A stretch of 64,000 bases of DNA from Arthrobacter sp. SLBN-112 (GTDB lineage: Bacteria > Actinomycetota > Actinomycetes > Actinomycetales > Micrococcaceae), in the NCBI RefSeq assembly GCF_030944625.1, contig NZ_JAUSXY010000001.1, forward strand, positions 2,232,001 through 2,296,000, written 5' to 3'. The position numbers and the translations under genes were made by a program. The notes under the pieces were generated by a model that worked only from the letters and a program-made list of their open reading frames with translations, was not told where the DNA came from and did no database searches. Of the stretch, positions 9,377 to 17,378 are shown piece by piece. The number at the start of each line of letters is the position of its first letter. Position 1 is the first letter of the stretch.

Positions 9377-10685
9377 ATGGCAGTGATGAACTGGATGGAG
9401 AGCCTCCACCCGCCAGCTGACCGCGCCGGCGACGGTCCGGCGTCGGATCCAGAGATCATTGCCAGCGCCGAGGCGGAAATCGGCGTTCCAGCCACGGCAT
9501 GGGCTGTCGAGACTGCCGCGGAGATAGTCCGCCAGGTGGATGAGGACTTCAGCCTCGCCGGGACGCCCGGCATGATGACAGGCACCGAGCGGGAGGGCTG
9601 TGAAGCGTCCCTCCTCACGACCTTGATCGGTTTGCGCCGCGGCACCGCGGCAGCGGACATTGTGGCCCCTCGCGGTGCACAGGAGAATGTCCGGTTGTCC
9701 GTGCGGCAGGGCGTCCCGATCGGTTCCGTGCTGCGCACCGTCTGGGCCTGCCACACCCGAGTCCAGGATGCGCTGCTCGCCGTCATCGAGCAGGAAGTCC
9801 CTCCCGATCGCATGGTCGCCGAAGTGCGCGAGCTCAACGCGGCGCTTTTTGCCTACGTGAATTCCTACGTCGTCGACCTCATGCACGGTTACGAGGACGA
9901 GCTCACCCTGTGGCATGGCAGGCTGCCCGCCGAGAGGTTGAGGGTCATCACCGCAATCCTCGACGGCGAAGAGCCGGGCGAAGACGCCGAACGCATTCTG
10001 GGACTCAGGCTCGGCAGGCACCATCTGGTCGCCCCTGGCGTGGCCCGCCACCACCGGGCACATCCCGGACCGTGAGGCGGCGCGTCAGCGATTCGGCACC
10101 GACGCGGCAAAGGCGCTCGGCGCCGCCGGCTTTTTGACCTTCGAGTACCAGGGCACCACGCTCTTCTGGTGGGCGTTCAACACCCGCCCGGACCCTTCTG
10201 TGGCAGGTGGGCTACGTGCTGTGCCACGTGCCGACTGGATCCACGTCGCTGCCGGACGGCCCGGTTCCGGGCTAGCCGGGCTACGGTACAGCTACTTAGA
10301 GGCCCAGCAGGCTGCCCGGGTCGCACGCCTTTCGCCACGGCAGAAATTCTGGGACTACGACGAAGCCGGCATGCTGGCCCTGCTCCTCGCCGACCCGGAG
10401 GGAGCTGCCAGGTTCGTCCAGGTCCAGCTCGATGGGCTGCTGGGTCCGGACCAGAAACTGACCGACATCCGCGACACCCTCCGGCACTTCCTGCTGGCCG
10501 GAAGCAGCCGCCTCGCCGCAGCCCAAGCCCTGCATCTGGCCACCAACACCGTGGCGTACCGGGTTAAACGCGCCGCCGAGCTCCTCGGCCGGCCCATCAA
10601 CGAGAACCAGGCGGGGACCCTGGCGGCACTGGAGATGGCGCACGCGTTCCCGCATCTCCTGGACGCGCCGGCGCTTGGCCAGTGA
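9377..10685 (+). pseudogene. PucR-type transcriptional regulator, frameshifted
   Basis: N-terminal regulatory domain (232 residues), then a frame change, then the rest including a C-terminal PucR-type helix-turn-helix (AAAQALHLATNTVAYRVKRAAELLG region). At 10032-10035 the sequence has CCCC where CCC would give the continuous reading HHLVALAWPATTGH. With one C removed the length is exactly 436 codons (435 aa), normal for the family. PucR/CdaR-type regulators usually respond to the substrate of the neighbouring operon, so this probably controls the divergent aromatic genes. It is either a real frameshift or a homopolymer error; four other features share the pattern. Confidence 0.8.
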
Positions 10686-10771
10686 CGGAGCGTGCGGAGA
10701 TACCGAGGTAGATGCCTGCTCGAAAGATAAGCACCAACATCCACCTGACGTGATGGTTGTCGGCTACGGAA

Positions 10772-10799
10772 CGTGGTGGAGTTCCGCTTCAACGTCTAG
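10772..10799 (+). repeat. ychF 3'-end repeat, copy 2 (putative attR/att junction)
   Basis: Reads CGTGGTGGAGTTCCGCTTC and then AACGTCTAG, which in frame encodes VVEFRFNV plus TAG, identical to the ychF C-terminus but with normal GC-rich codons. No other ychF sequence precedes it, so it is an orphan gene end. It is followed by a hairpin (10826-10855) that would suit the original ychF terminator. Confidence 0.8.
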
Positions 10800-10825
10800 C
10801 TCTTGATCCAGCAGACCAGTGCGAT

Positions 10826-10855
10826 AGCCGCCAAGAACACTCGTTCTTGGCGGCT
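10826..10855. terminator. 13-bp hairpin downstream of the orphan ychF end
   Basis: Arms AGCCGCCAAGAAC and GTTCTTGGCGGCT are perfectly complementary around the loop ACTC. It begins 27 bp after the TAG of repeat copy 2, the expected place for the ancestral ychF terminator. It could also terminate the SCO1664-family gene from the other side. The remaining bases from 10856 to 10945 show nothing I recognise. Confidence 0.65.
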
Positions 10856-10945
10856 CTGCGCTTTCCGCTACCCGCTGCCAATTCGGCATGATGCCGCCCG
10901 CAGTTTGCTGCACAACGAGCTGTTAAGCCAGCAGCCGCAATTCCC

Positions 10946-11713
10946 TTAAAACAACGGCCAGGGCACCGCCGACATCTCACCGCTGGGAGCCGGAAACCGC
11001 CCTGCCAGGCGCAACCGGGCGCAGCGTGCGGCGAGCGACGCGATTTCTTCTGCGCTGAGCAAGTCCGCCAGGTCAGTGCCCAGTCCGCCGTGCAGTCCTT
11101 CGCTGACACGGTCTATGCCGGCGCTTTCCTCGGCGGTCAGGGCGTCTCCCACCCATCCCCACAGCACCGTGCGCAGCTTGTGGTCACTGTGAAAAGTGAG
11201 CCCATGGTCCACACCGTGCCGGTGTCCGTGTGCCATCGCCAGAATGTGGTCGCCTTTGCGGTCGGCGTTATTGACGATGACGTCGAACACCGCCATGCGC
11301 CTGAGCGCCGGCGAGTCTTCGTGAACGAGGGCGACCATCCGTCCCGTCTCATCCCGACCCTCGAGGACGTGTTTCCAGCCCGTCTCCGGCACCTGCTCCG
11401 TCGCGACCAAGTCCACGGGGCTTTGGGCGGGGTCTTGCTCTTGCCATAGCTGCACCATTCCCTCCCCGAACGGGCCATCGCGCAGCCAGGTTCGTGGCAC
11501 CAGGTTCCAGCCGAGGACCTCCGAGACCAAGTACGCGGCAACTTCGCGGTGGGCAAGGAAGCCGTTGGGAAAATCCCACAGCGGTTTCTCCCCGGCTATC
11601 GGCTTGTAGACGACCGTCGTGCCGTCGATGCTGCCTAGGAAGGTGGCGTTTGAGGCCGTCGTGATGCGGCCGGTGAGCGTCAGCTCGGCGGTCGCCAGGT
11701 CCGGCGCCGGCAT
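10946..11713 (-). CDS. SCO1664-family protein (PI3/PI4-kinase-like fold)
   Basis: 255 aa from the ATG at 11713. It has kinase-like features: a glycine/lysine segment (GTTVVYKPIAGEKPLWDFP), a catalytic-type NNADRKGDHIL segment and a DHGLTFH motif resembling the PI3/4-kinase DxG element. The family (TIGR03843) is restricted to actinobacteria, of unknown function, and in many genomes lies next to mshC of mycothiol biosynthesis; mshC is not visible here. The start overlaps the stop of the DUF3090 gene by one base (TGATG), indicating translational coupling. The family is recognised with good confidence; the role is unknown. Confidence 0.85.
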   Translation of the reverse strand: MPAPDLATAELTLTGRITTASNATFLGSIDGTTVVYKPIAGEKPLWDFPNGFLAHREVAAYLVSEVLGWNLVPRTWLRDGPFGEGMVQLWQEQDPAQSPVDLVATEQVPETGWKHVLEGRDETGRMVALVHEDSPALRRMAVFDVIVNNADRKGDHILAMAHGHRHGVDHGLTFHSDHKLRTVLWGWVGDALTAEESAGIDRVSEGLHGGLGTDLADLLSAEEIASLAARCARLRLAGRFPAPSGEMSAVPWPLF

Positions 11714-12267
11714 CAGACCTCGGGAAAGGTGCAGGTATGCCCGTCGGCGTCGATGGGGTAACCGCAGAGCGGGCACGCCGGACGCCCGGCGCCCACGATC
11801 TCACGTGTGCGCTTGGCGAAGGCACGGGCGGTGCCGACCGGCATTCGCACCAGAAGCATCTCGGACTCGGCAGCCCCGTCCTCATCGAGCGATTCGTCGA
11901 CGCCATCAGCATCAGCATCGGTGATGGGGTGCGCCTCGATCACCACCTGGGCGGTGGTTGGGTCCCACCCTAAGCTCATGGCGCCGGTGCGGAACTGCTC
12001 CTGGACGGCCTCGAGCTGGTCGTTGTCCACTAGTTCGATGGGAGTGCCCGTGGGAACGCTGAAGGGGTTGCCCTCGACGGTGATGAGCTGGTCGAGAATT
12101 TCGTCGATCTTCTCCGCGAGCAGGGCCGACTGCTGCTTCTCCATGGCGATACTCACCACCTGTGTCCCTGCGCGCACCTGCAGGTAGAACGTACGCGCCC
12201 CCGGAACGCCAACGGTGCCAACAACCACCCGATCAGGCCAGTCAAACTCGTGAACACGTGTAGGCAT
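11713..12267 (-). CDS. DUF3090 family protein (TIGR03847)
   Basis: 184 aa. Typical opening HEFDWPDRVVVGTVGVPGAR and a C-terminal zinc-ribbon-like pattern (CPLCGYPIDADGHTC). An acidic stretch near residues 120-133 (DADADGVDESLDEDGAAES) separates the domains. Function unknown; the family travels with the SCO1664 family and MSMEG_4193-type phosphatase in actinobacteria. It is coupled to the downstream gene by a one-base stop/start overlap and lies 24 bp after the phosphatase gene, so the three form an operon. Confidence 0.88.
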   Translation of the reverse strand: MPTRVHEFDWPDRVVVGTVGVPGARTFYLQVRAGTQVVSIAMEKQQSALLAEKIDEILDQLITVEGNPFSVPTGTPIELVDNDQLEAVQEQFRTGAMSLGWDPTTAQVVIEAHPITDADADGVDESLDEDGAAESEMLLVRMPVGTARAFAKRTREIVGAGRPACPLCGYPIDADGHTCTFPEV

Positions 12268-12291
12268 GTCAGTATTCTAGGCACATGAGGT

Positions 12292-12984
12292 TCATGGCGC
12301 CGTTTGCCCTGCACCGCCGCCCACCGGCGCATCGCCGGAGTGGATCCCGTTCGACAGCCAGGACAGATCACCCGCATCGGTGTTGGTCGCGTAGACGCTC
12401 GGCCGATCAGCACCGTAGCGCACGATCGAGACGGATGCCGGGCCTACGTTAATACGCTGGAACAGGTCGAGGTGCATGCCGAGCGCGTCAGCGAGGATTG
12501 ACTTGATGATGTCACCGTGACTCACCGCCACCCACACGGCCCCTGGCCCGAACTCGGCTTCGAATGCTGCGTCGTGGCGTCGAATAGCGGCCACTGACCG
12601 GGCCTGCATCGCGGCCATGGATTCGCCGCCCGGAAAGACGACGGCGGACGGTTGGGATTGCACAATCGGCCATAAATCCTCGGCGGCGAGATCACTGAGC
12701 AGGCGGCCCTGCCACTGGCCGTAATCGCACTCGGTGAGATCGGGATCGACCGGCGCGAACGGCGCGCCAACCTGGCGATCCAGGATGAGTCGGGCGGTCT
12801 GCTGACAACGCTCAAGCGGGCTCGACACCACCCCGACCAACGGGACCGACGCCAGCCGGTCCGCGGTCAGGGCCGCTTGGTCCCGCCCGATTTGGTCCAG
12901 GCTGACGCCGGCGGCCCGGCCGGCCAGCAGTCCAGTGGCATTGGCTGTGGTGCGGCCGTGCCGCACGAGAATAACGGTCGCCAT
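12292..12984 (-). CDS. Histidine phosphatase superfamily protein, MSMEG_4193 type
   Basis: 230 aa. The RHG catalytic motif is at the N-terminus (ILVRHGRTTAN, His9), with a second conserved Arg/Glu region (SSPLERCQQTA) and the late His in SHGDIIKSILAD. The closest named group is TIGR03848 (putative phosphomutase MSMEG_4193), always linked to DUF3090 and SCO1664 genes. Substrate unknown. First gene of the three-gene operon; its start lies 46 bp before repeat copy 3. Confidence 0.88.
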   Translation of the reverse strand: MATVILVRHGRTTANATGLLAGRAAGVSLDQIGRDQAALTADRLASVPLVGVVSSPLERCQQTARLILDRQVGAPFAPVDPDLTECDYGQWQGRLLSDLAAEDLWPIVQSQPSAVVFPGGESMAAMQARSVAAIRRHDAAFEAEFGPGAVWVAVSHGDIIKSILADALGMHLDLFQRINVGPASVSIVRYGADRPSVYATNTDAGDLSWLSNGIHSGDAPVGGGAGQTAP

Positions 12985-13030
12985 CCACCCAGCCTAACCA
13001 CCCTGTCGATGGCTCGTGGGCAGTGATGTC

Positions 13031-13049
13031 CGTGGTGGAGTTCCGCTTC
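13031..13049 (+). repeat. ychF 3'-end repeat, copy 3 (19-bp core)
   Basis: CGTGGTGGAGTTCCGCTTC is identical to the first 19 bases of copy 2. After it the sequences diverge (GATGCCTG here, AACGTCTAG in copy 2), so the crossover region would lie within this core. It is not part of any gene here. Confidence 0.7.
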
Positions 13050-13098
13050 GATGCCTGTTCGGGCATTCGCGTGCAGGAAGTCGACTTAGAGTTGTTGG

Positions 13099-13350
13099 AT
13101 GCTTGAGATCCGCCCCAACTGCGAATGTTGCGACCGCGACATTGCGCCGTCGGATGCTGCCTACATCTGCACCTTTGAATGCACTTGGTGCCCGGACTGC
13201 GTGGAGCGCTTCCCGAACAGGGCTTGTCCTAACTGCGGTGGTGATTTGCAGCGACGGCCTGTCCGCCCCGTGGCGGCGCTGGTCAACAATCCGCCGAGCA
13301 CGACGAGGGTGGTATCTCCCGGCTGCCTCAAGCAGGACACCCTGGCCTGA
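13099..13350 (+). CDS. DUF1272 domain protein
   Basis: 83 aa. Cysteine-rich N-terminal domain with paired CxxC-type metal sites (NCECCDRDI, CTFECTWCPDCVE, ACPNCGGDLQRRP) matching DUF1272. A short Pro-rich tail of about 30 residues follows. Probably a small zinc-binding protein; function unknown. It stands alone on the plus strand immediately after repeat copy 3, so it may be the first ancestral gene beyond the insertion or the edge of the accessory block. Confidence 0.85.
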   Translation: MLEIRPNCECCDRDIAPSDAAYICTFECTWCPDCVERFPNRACPNCGGDLQRRPVRPVAALVNNPPSTTRVVSPGCLKQDTLA

Positions 13351-13367
13351 GGCCGGGGTCAACTGCT

Positions 13368-13401
13368 CAGGAAGCCCCCGTTCTACCAGGAAGCCCCCGT
13401 T
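13368..13401 (+). repeat. Two direct 15-bp repeats upstream of the binding-protein gene
   Basis: CAGGAAGCCCCCGTT occurs at 13368-13382 and again at 13387-13401 (19-bp period), about 120-150 bp before the start of the first peptide-binding protein. It could be an operator pair or simple duplication. Confidence 0.6.
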
Positions 13402-13519
13402 TGATATGGAGGGGGACAGGATTCGATGACTGGGCAGCGGCACCGCGTATCCTGATTTTACAGGGCGTGTTCGTGGCGACCCGTTCCCCTCCGGAGAGGG
13501 AAAACACAAAGGAGACGGC

Positions 13520-15286
13520 ATGCCGGTCAGGCGCCTGATGCAACTGCTCACTGCTGCCGTGGCGGCTGTCCTGGTTCTGGCCGGATGCTCCGGCGGGGGC
13601 GCCCCGTCGGTGGTGGTGGGGGAGGCCAAGCGCGGCGGCAGCGTGACCGTCGCGGAAGTCAACGCCTTCTCATCCTTCAACCCGTTTAGCGCAAACGGCA
13701 ACACCGACATCAACACGAAGATTGGCGCCATCACGCATTCCGGCTTCTTCTTCCTCGATGACAGCTCCAAGGTGGTCCGGAACGACAAGTTCGGGCACTA
13801 CGAAAAAGTCTCGGACCAGCCCCTCAAGGTGAAATACACCGTGAACGAGGGAGTGAAGTGGTCCGACGGGGCTCAGGTGGGCTCAGCCGACCTCCTGCTG
13901 AGCTGGGCAGCCGGGTCCGGCTACTTCGACGACGTCGACCCCGGCACCGGCAAAGGCACCAAGTACTTCGCAACCGCCTCCAATGCCACCGGCCTGGCAG
14001 GCACCGTCTTTCCGGAAATAGGCTCGGACGGAAGATCCATCACCATTGAGTACGCTGCGCCGTACGCCGACTGGGAAGTGGCGTTCGACGTCGGGCTCCC
14101 GGCCCACGTGGTTGCAGCCAAGAGCGGGCTCACCGACGAGGAGGACCTGGTCAAGCTCCTCAAGGACACTCCGCGTGGCAACCCGGAAAAGCCCGTGACC
14201 ATCCCGGAACTCAAAAAGATCAGCGACTTCTGGAACACCGGTTTCGACACGAAGAAGATTCCCGACGACCCGGCGCTGTACCTCTCCAACGGTCCGTACA
14301 TCGTCCGGGACATCGTGCCGGAAGTCTCCATGAAACTGGTCCGGAACCGGGATTACACGTGGGGCCAGGAACCCTGGCTGGACGAGATCAACGTCAGATT
14401 CACCGGGGCCGTACCCGCCGCCGTCGATGCCCTGCGCAACGGGCAGGCGGACATCATCTCGCCCCAGCCGTCGGCGGCCACTGACGCACTGCTCACGGGC
14501 CTGTCCGGCCAGGGCATCACCGTGCAGCGCTACAAGCAGGCCGGCTATGACCACCTGGACCTGAACTTCACCGGGCCGTTCAAGGACAAGGACGTTCGCG
14601 AGGCCTTCCTCAAAACGGTTCCCCGGCAGGAAATCGTGGATGCCGTGCTGGGCGGGCAGTCGCCGGACAACAAGCCCCTGGACTCGCAAGTCTTCCTGCC
14701 TGATCAGCCCAAGTACGCCGACACCGTGAAGAAGAACGGTTCCTCGGATTACGCCGAGGTGGACATCGATGCCGCCAGAAGTCTCCTCAAGGGGGCCACG
14801 CCCACCGTGCGGATCCTGTACAACCGGGACAACCCCAACCGTGCCAGGGCCTTCGCCCTGATCCGGGACTCGGCGGAACGTGCGGGCTTCCGGGTGGAAG
14901 ACGGCGGCCAGGCAAGCGCCGACTGGGCGGCTTCGCTCAGCCGGGGCGGCTATGACGCGGCGTTGTCCGGGTGGATCGGCACGGAAGCGGGAGTAAGCCG
15001 GGTGCCGCAGATCTTCCGCACCGGGGGCGGCAGCAACTTCACGGGCTATTCCGACGCCGATGCGGACAAAGTGATGGCGCAACTGGCCGTGACCACGGAC
15101 CTCGGCAAACAGGATGAGCTGCTCGCCGAGATTGACAGGCGCATCTGGGAGGACGCTTACGGCCTGCCGCTTTACCAAACACTGGGCACCACCGCGTTCA
15201 ACTCCCGTGTGGCCGGCGTGAAAACCAGCCCGGGCCCGGTGGGCGTCTGGTGGAACGTCTGGGACTGGCGTTTGGCCCAGGCCTGA
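13520..15286 (+). CDS. ABC transporter substrate-binding lipoprotein, family 5 (peptide type)
   Basis: 588 aa with a lipoprotein signal peptide; lipobox LVLAGC with Cys23 as lipidation site. The SBP_bac_5 body follows (KRGGSVTVAEVNAFSSFNP opening, LSNGPYIVRDIVPEVSMKLVRN mid-segment), the class that captures peptides, and sometimes sugars or nickel, outside the membrane. RBS AAAGGAGACGGC is close to the ATG. It is followed 285 bp later by a second, divergent binding protein of the same family and a single permease/ATPase set, so both may feed the same transporter. Confidence 0.88.
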   Translation: MPVRRLMQLLTAAVAAVLVLAGCSGGGAPSVVVGEAKRGGSVTVAEVNAFSSFNPFSANGNTDINTKIGAITHSGFFFLDDSSKVVRNDKFGHYEKVSDQPLKVKYTVNEGVKWSDGAQVGSADLLLSWAAGSGYFDDVDPGTGKGTKYFATASNATGLAGTVFPEIGSDGRSITIEYAAPYADWEVAFDVGLPAHVVAAKSGLTDEEDLVKLLKDTPRGNPEKPVTIPELKKISDFWNTGFDTKKIPDDPALYLSNGPYIVRDIVPEVSMKLVRNRDYTWGQEPWLDEINVRFTGAVPAAVDALRNGQADIISPQPSAATDALLTGLSGQGITVQRYKQAGYDHLDLNFTGPFKDKDVREAFLKTVPRQEIVDAVLGGQSPDNKPLDSQVFLPDQPKYADTVKKNGSSDYAEVDIDAARSLLKGATPTVRILYNRDNPNRARAFALIRDSAERAGFRVEDGGQASADWAASLSRGGYDAALSGWIGTEAGVSRVPQIFRTGGGSNFTGYSDADADKVMAQLAVTTDLGKQDELLAEIDRRIWEDAYGLPLYQTLGTTAFNSRVAGVKTSPGPVGVWWNVWDWRLAQA

Positions 15287-15571
15287 AGGGCAGGTTGCCG
15301 CGCTCAGGCGCGCCGGGACGTGAACGCTCACGCGGCCGATTCGCCGTCCAGCGTACCGACGAGTAGCATGTGACGTGCGTAACTGCCCACCACGTCGCGG
15401 GGTATTGGACTGCTCCGGTCACGGTTTGGCAACGGAGTACCAGTATTCGGACTTCGTGCGGTTAGGCTAACCCGTATATGTAGGTTTCGTCACAGCGGTC
15501 AGCTGTGTCCAACCTGCGGGGAAGCACAAGATTTCCCCAATATTTCTCTCCCACAACTCATAGGAGGCGGA
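15287..15571 (+). promoter_or_regulatory. 285-bp intergenic leader before the second binding protein
   Basis: No gene is seen. A strong ribosome binding site (AGGAGG, 15562-15567) lies just before the ATG at 15572. Possible promoter-like AT-rich sequence occurs around 15460-15485. The length suggests independent transcription of the second binding-protein operon. Confidence 0.45.
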
Positions 15572-17254
15572 ATGCGTTTCACGCGCACTTCCAAAGCACT
15601 GGGCATCGTGGCAATCGCCGCGCTTGCCCTGACCGGGTGCGGCGGCGGTGGCAGCACTGGCGGGTCCAGCAATGCTGCCGGCGATCCGAACAAGGTCATC
15701 ACCGCTTACAGCAATGAGCCACAAAACCCGTTGCTGCCGGCGAACACCAATGAGGTCTACGGCGGCCGCGTCGTAAACCTGCTTTTCGAAGGCCTTCGCA
15801 GCTACGACGCCAACGGCAAGGCAGTGAACGCACTGGCTGATTCCATCGAGTCGTCCGACGCCCAGAACTGGACCATCAAGGTCAAGCAGGGCGCCAAGTT
15901 CACCAACGGGGAAGCCATCACGGCCAAGACCTTCGTTGACTCCTGGAACTTCGCCGCGAACTCCAAGAACCTGCAGAACAACGGCTTTTTCTTCGAGTCC
16001 ATCGCCGGCTACGACGACGTCTCGGCCGTTAACTCGGTCAAGGGTGCTGACGGAAAGACCACCACCACCCCGGCCCCCAAGGCCGACACCATGTCCGGAC
16101 TGCAGGCAACCGATGATTCCACCATCACGGTCAAGCTCGCCCAGCCCGAGGCCGACTGGTCCCTTCGCCTTGGCTACTCCGCCTTCTACCCGCTTCCTTC
16201 CGCCGCTCTGGCAGACCCCAAGACCTACGGTGAAAACCCGGTGGGCAATGGTCCCTACAAGTTCGAAAAGCAGGGTTCCTGGGTCCATGACCAGTCCATC
16301 ACCCTGGTGAAGAATGCCGACTACAAGGGCACCCGCGAGGCCAAGAACGGCGGCGTGACCTTCAAGTTCTACACCGATCCGGGCCCCGCATACACGGACC
16401 TGCAGTCGGACAACCTGGACATCACTGACGTCCTGCCGTCCAACGCCCTGAAGACGTACGTCAACGACTTCCCGGACCGCAACGCCACCAAGGCTGTTGC
16501 CACCGATTCCACCCTGAACATCCCGGGCTACAACCCCAACTTCCAGGGTGAAGCCGGCAAGCTGCGCCGCCAGGCTCTGTCCTACGCCATCAACCGCGAG
16601 GAAATCGCCAAGGTGGTCTTCAACGGCACCCGCACCCCGGCCAAGGCCTTTGCGCCGCCGGTCATCGACGGCTTCAAGGAAGGCATCAAGGGCAGCGAAG
16701 TCCTGAACTTCGATCCCGCGAAGGCCAAGGACCTGTGGGCCCAGGCCGATAAGATCCAGCCTTACGACGCCTCCAAGCCGCTCCAGATTGCCTCCAACAC
16801 CGACGGTGGCAACAAGGAATGGATCGACGCTGTTGCCAACGGCTTCAAGAACAACCTCGGCATCCAGGCTGAAATCCAGCCGTTCGCCAAGTTCGCCGAA
16901 GTCCTCAACCTGCGCAAGTCCCAGCAACTGCCGGGCCTGACCCGTGCAGGCTGGCAGGGTGACTACCCGTCGCTCTACAACTTCCTGGGACCGGTCTGGG
17001 CCACGGGCGCTTCCTCCAACTACGAGAAGTACTCGAACCCCGAGTTCGACAAGCTCCTCAAGGAGGGCCTTGCCGCCAAGAGCACCGACGAGGCCAACGC
17101 CAAGTTCAACCAGGCTCAGGAAATCCTGTTCCAGGACCTGCCCGGCCTGCCGCTCTGGGACCAGGCACGGCCGATCGTGTGGAGCAACAACATCGTGAAG
17201 GCCGAGACCGGCTGGAACGGTGAAATCCTCTACTACGGCATCACCGCCAAGTAG
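15572..17254 (+). CDS. ABC transporter substrate-binding lipoprotein, family 5 (oligopeptide type)
   Basis: 560 aa; signal peptide with lipobox LALTGC, Cys23, then a Gly/Ser-rich linker and the SBP_bac_5 domain (NEPQNPLLPANTNEVYGGRV; PVGNGPYKFEKQGSW). It resembles OppA/DppA-type receptors of Arthrobacter. It heads an operon with two permeases and a fused ATPase. A hairpin in the following gap (17274-17317) would allow higher expression of this receptor than of the membrane genes, common for binding proteins. Confidence 0.92.
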   Translation: MRFTRTSKALGIVAIAALALTGCGGGGSTGGSSNAAGDPNKVITAYSNEPQNPLLPANTNEVYGGRVVNLLFEGLRSYDANGKAVNALADSIESSDAQNWTIKVKQGAKFTNGEAITAKTFVDSWNFAANSKNLQNNGFFFESIAGYDDVSAVNSVKGADGKTTTTPAPKADTMSGLQATDDSTITVKLAQPEADWSLRLGYSAFYPLPSAALADPKTYGENPVGNGPYKFEKQGSWVHDQSITLVKNADYKGTREAKNGGVTFKFYTDPGPAYTDLQSDNLDITDVLPSNALKTYVNDFPDRNATKAVATDSTLNIPGYNPNFQGEAGKLRRQALSYAINREEIAKVVFNGTRTPAKAFAPPVIDGFKEGIKGSEVLNFDPAKAKDLWAQADKIQPYDASKPLQIASNTDGGNKEWIDAVANGFKNNLGIQAEIQPFAKFAEVLNLRKSQQLPGLTRAGWQGDYPSLYNFLGPVWATGASSNYEKYSNPEFDKLLKEGLAAKSTDEANAKFNQAQEILFQDLPGLPLWDQARPIVWSNNIVKAETGWNGEILYYGITAK

Positions 17255-17273
17255 GCCCAGATCTAACTTGCCG

Positions 17274-17317
17274 AAGGCTGATGGGGGTTCCGGTTACGTC
17301 CGGGCCCCCATTGGCTT
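17274..17317 (+). terminator. Intercistronic stem-loop after the binding-protein gene
   Basis: An imperfect stem (AAGGCTGATGGGGG... pairing with ...CCCCCATTGGCTT) lies between the binding protein and permease genes. Such stem-loops often stabilise or attenuate the binding-protein transcript. Not a strong terminator. Confidence 0.5.
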
Positions 17318-17378
17318 GCAAGCGGCAGGAAGGCATTCATGAACGCGTTTTTCCCTTTACCGGAAGGCAGGTGATCCT

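Larger units (their letters stand above)
4446..10799. mobile_element. Candidate aromatic-catabolism islet inserted at the ychF 3' end
   Basis: The segment is bounded by two copies of the ychF C-terminal coding end. The left one is synonymous and AT-rich; the right one is GC-rich with its own downstream hairpin. It holds an aldehyde dehydrogenase, a carotenoid-oxygenase-family protein, a VAO-type oxidase and a PucR-type regulator, and nothing housekeeping. No integrase, transposase or relaxase gene is visible, so the element may be decayed, mobilised in trans or spread by homologous recombination. The boundaries are inferred from the repeats only. Confidence 0.5.
10772..13049. mobile_element. 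Candidate second islet bounded by ychF 3'-end repeats
   Basis: Between repeat copies 2 and 3 lie three tightly linked minus-strand genes (MSMEG_4193-type phosphatase, DUF3090, SCO1664 family) and nothing else. The shared 19-bp core at both ends suggests a second, independently inserted unit in tandem with the catabolic islet. No recombinase is visible. The evidence is weaker than for the first islet because copy 3 is only the 19-bp core. Confidence 0.35.

Noticed and set aside
4446..13049. Search for an integrase, transposase, relaxase or phage gene in the accessory block
   Set aside because: None of the open frames in the block resembles one; all real genes are metabolic, regulatory or conserved hypothetical. 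The mobile nature rests on repeats alone.
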